This document shows positions 38,408 to 39,746 of a stretch of DNA of 39,746 nt, piece after piece. Below the pieces are notes generated by a model, which had not been told where the DNA came from, ran no database searches, and was given only the letters and a program-made list of their open reading frames with translations. The DNA comes from Bartonella rattaustraliani AUST/NH4 (GTDB lineage: Bacteria > Pseudomonadota > Alphaproteobacteria > Rhizobiales > Rhizobiaceae): contig NZ_CALW02000014.1 in the NCBI RefSeq assembly GCF_000312565.1, positions 1-39,746 on the forward strand. The letters run 5' to 3'. The position numbers and the translations under genes are program-made. The stretch's first letter is position 1. Every line of letters begins with the position of its first letter.

Positions 38408-39450
38408 CTATCCCTCATCTTTTTGGAGCTTTTTTATAGCTTGAAGAGCTAGCTTTTTACGGTCTGCACTCTTTGTGTAAAGAGAGGCCATGTTGTCATC
38501 AGTCCAACCAAAAAGTGCTTTGAGTTGTGATACGGTTGCACCCGAGTTGGCTGCTCGTGTTGCTGCTAATTTTCTTAATCCATGTGCTGATTTTTTAATG
38601 CCTGGTGCATTGCAAGCATTTCTAAATGTATTGCCAAAGCTTTCTTTGGTGAATTTTTTCCCACCTTTCCCGCAAATAAATGTTTCATCCCCAATAGGAC
38701 CAATTTTAAGAGTTTCTGCTAATTCAGGTAGAATTGGCAGAAAGACATCTGTTTGAAATTTACTTTTTTCTGTTTTGAGGTGAATTATGTTATCTTTTAC
38801 GTCTTTCCAGCCAATACGAATGGCGTCACCTCTACGCAACCCGTGTAAAGAAGAATATCAATCCAGACGCGTTCATGGGTACCATGTAACCATTGTTGAT
38901 AATATTTTTCAACGTCTTCTTCTGTCCAAACAGCAAAGCCATCTTTGTTGTGAAGGGCTGGTGGTTTGATACCTAACGCTGGATTATTTTCTAAAAGACC
39001 TTGTTTAATTGCCCAATTAAAAAGCCCATTAAGGGATTTCAGAAAGTTCCTAGCCATTGCTGGTGTTTCTTTACGCCGTTCAACGCCAGCTATGATATGT
39101 TTTTTTTCAATGGCTTGATAGGGAATATTTCTTGTAGTATCACATACCTTCATAAGGATGAGCTCTTTTTGCTTTTTTGTAGCTTTAGCGTAGCTATGCC
39201 AATCGGAGCTGTTAAAATACTGTTTAAGCAGCCATGCGAATGAACCTTCAACAAGTTTACCTGTTTTAGGTTTAGGAGGTGTTATACCTTGTAATTCGGC
39301 AAGTGCGCTTTTGTAGTTGTCAACAAACTCTTGTGTTCCATAGGTTCCGCGCACTCTAATACGCTTTCCATGACCAATACGCACATACCATAGAGTTTTA
39401 CCATGACGTGTTCGTTCACGCACAAGATGAGGGGGGCGAGGTTTAGGCAT
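38408..39450 (-). pseudogene. Phage-type tyrosine-recombinase integrase, frameshifted
   Basis: Two frames (38797-39450, then 38408-38839) together make a tyrosine recombinase of about 347 residues. The N-terminal part has an arm-type segment (KTLWYVRIGHGKRIRVRGTY) and a SAM-like core-binding domain. The catalytic part has WIDILLYTG then LRRGD (catalytic Arg), LKTEKSKFQTDVFLP (Lys), HGLRK (His-x-x-Arg) and SLYTKSADR (nucleophile Tyr). The frame changes at a run of three Gs in ACGGGTTG (plus-strand CCC 38840-38842). A fourth G would restore TGLRRGDA. All active-site residues are otherwise intact. A small gene ends 9 bp upstream of its start. Confidence 0.88.
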
Positions 39451-39458
39451 AAGATCAC

Positions 39459-39671
39459 TTATAAAACGATATCAAATTCATATTCTTTTCTTAATAAGCT
39501 TTCCAAGCTATCAGGATGCGCAGCTGAATTTGGTATTGGGATACCGGTTTTAAGATAGAGAAGGACTTCCCCCGTGGGTTTAATTTCCATTAATTCGCAG
39601 CCTTGTTTTTTTGCCTCTTTTAAAGCACGTGCAATAGCTCGTTGTGTTATGGCAGATCTGAGAGGTGCCAT
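39459..39671 (-). CDS. Small integrase-partner protein, unknown (phage-associated)
   Basis: 70 residues with a basic N-terminal helix (RSAITQRAIARALKEAKKQG) followed by a short strand-rich part (CELMEIKPTGEVLLYL). Shine-Dalgarno AAGGAGA precedes the ATG. It stops 9 bp before the integrase start, so the two are likely one operon. Position and size suit an excisionase or a small DNA-binding regulator, but no helix-turn-helix is evident, and I would not name it. Confidence 0.65.
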   Translation of the reverse strand: MAPLRSAITQRAIARALKEAKKQGCELMEIKPTGEVLLYLKTGIPIPNSAAHPDSLESLLRKEYEFDIVL

Positions 39672-39704
39672 GATCTATCTCCTTATTTTGGTTAAGTTTA
39701 TCCG

Positions 39705-39722
39705 TTACGTAAAATACGTATT
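39705..39722. promoter_or_regulatory. Adjacent TACGTA palindromes, candidate operator
   Basis: TTACGTAA (39705-39712) and the 10-bp palindrome AATACGTATT (39713-39722) abut, with centres about 9 bp apart. They lie 34 bp upstream of the small gene that heads the integrase operon. This spacing suits cooperative binding of a dimeric repressor. No regulator gene lies inside the window. Confidence 0.4.
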
Positions 39723-39746
39723 TATTGAAAATTATTGAGAAGTGGG

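Overview
The window is about 40 kb of an AT-rich alphaproteobacterial chromosome. It is most likely a Bartonella species (Rhizobiales/Hyphomicrobiales). The evidence is the very close match of CpdR to the Brucella/Rhizobium type, the large MaeB malic enzyme, a GPR-like polar-growth protein, an AcpXL remnant (the carrier protein for the very-long-chain lipid A fatty acid), the gene orders glyA-nrdR-ribD-ribE-ribH-nusB and bamE/yceD-plsX-fabH-ihfA-merR, the low GC, and many wide gaps between genes. These gaps suit a reduced, host-adapted genome. The species cannot be fixed from sequence alone.

Left part (1-16.3 kb): sparse and decaying. It holds a small membrane-protein ORF, tRNA-Val(GAC), cpdR, a 1.3-kb gene-free stretch, an alpha/beta hydrolase that has lost its catalytic residues, a small heat-shock protein behind a probable ROSE-type RNA thermometer, tRNA-Pro(GGG), a SufA/IscA-type protein, mazG, a broken acpXL copy, maeB and a 1520-residue coiled-coil membrane protein resembling the Growth Pole Ring protein of Agrobacterium.

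Middle part (16.3-35.3 kb): dense core genes. hfq and a frame-shifted hflX are followed by a polysaccharide co-polymerase/BY-kinase-like protein with a degenerate ATP site, ctaA and argC. Next come glyA, nrdR and the riboflavin genes ribD-ribE-ribH with nusB. A strong hairpin separates these from the opposing bamE. Then come yceD, the lipid and DNA-architecture group plsX-fabH-ihfA-merR, and thrS, a frame-shifted yidD and an IscU-like gene on the minus strand, divergent from folE.

Right part (35.4-39.7 kb): accessory. tRNA-Leu(GAG) is followed directly by a short remnant resembling the N-terminus of a tyrosine integrase. Then come a lipoprotein alpha/beta hydrolase, an unrecognised coiled-coil protein, a hairpin-rich gap, a frame-shifted tyrosine-recombinase integrase with a small partner gene, and paired TACGTA palindromes at the right edge. 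This looks like the edge of a prophage or island.

No clearly new multi-gene system is visible. The best leads are the RNA thermometer, three single-base frameshifts in homopolymer runs (hflX, yidD, integrase), two proteins that kept their fold but lost active-site residues, the acpXL relic and the integrase remnant beside tRNA-Leu.
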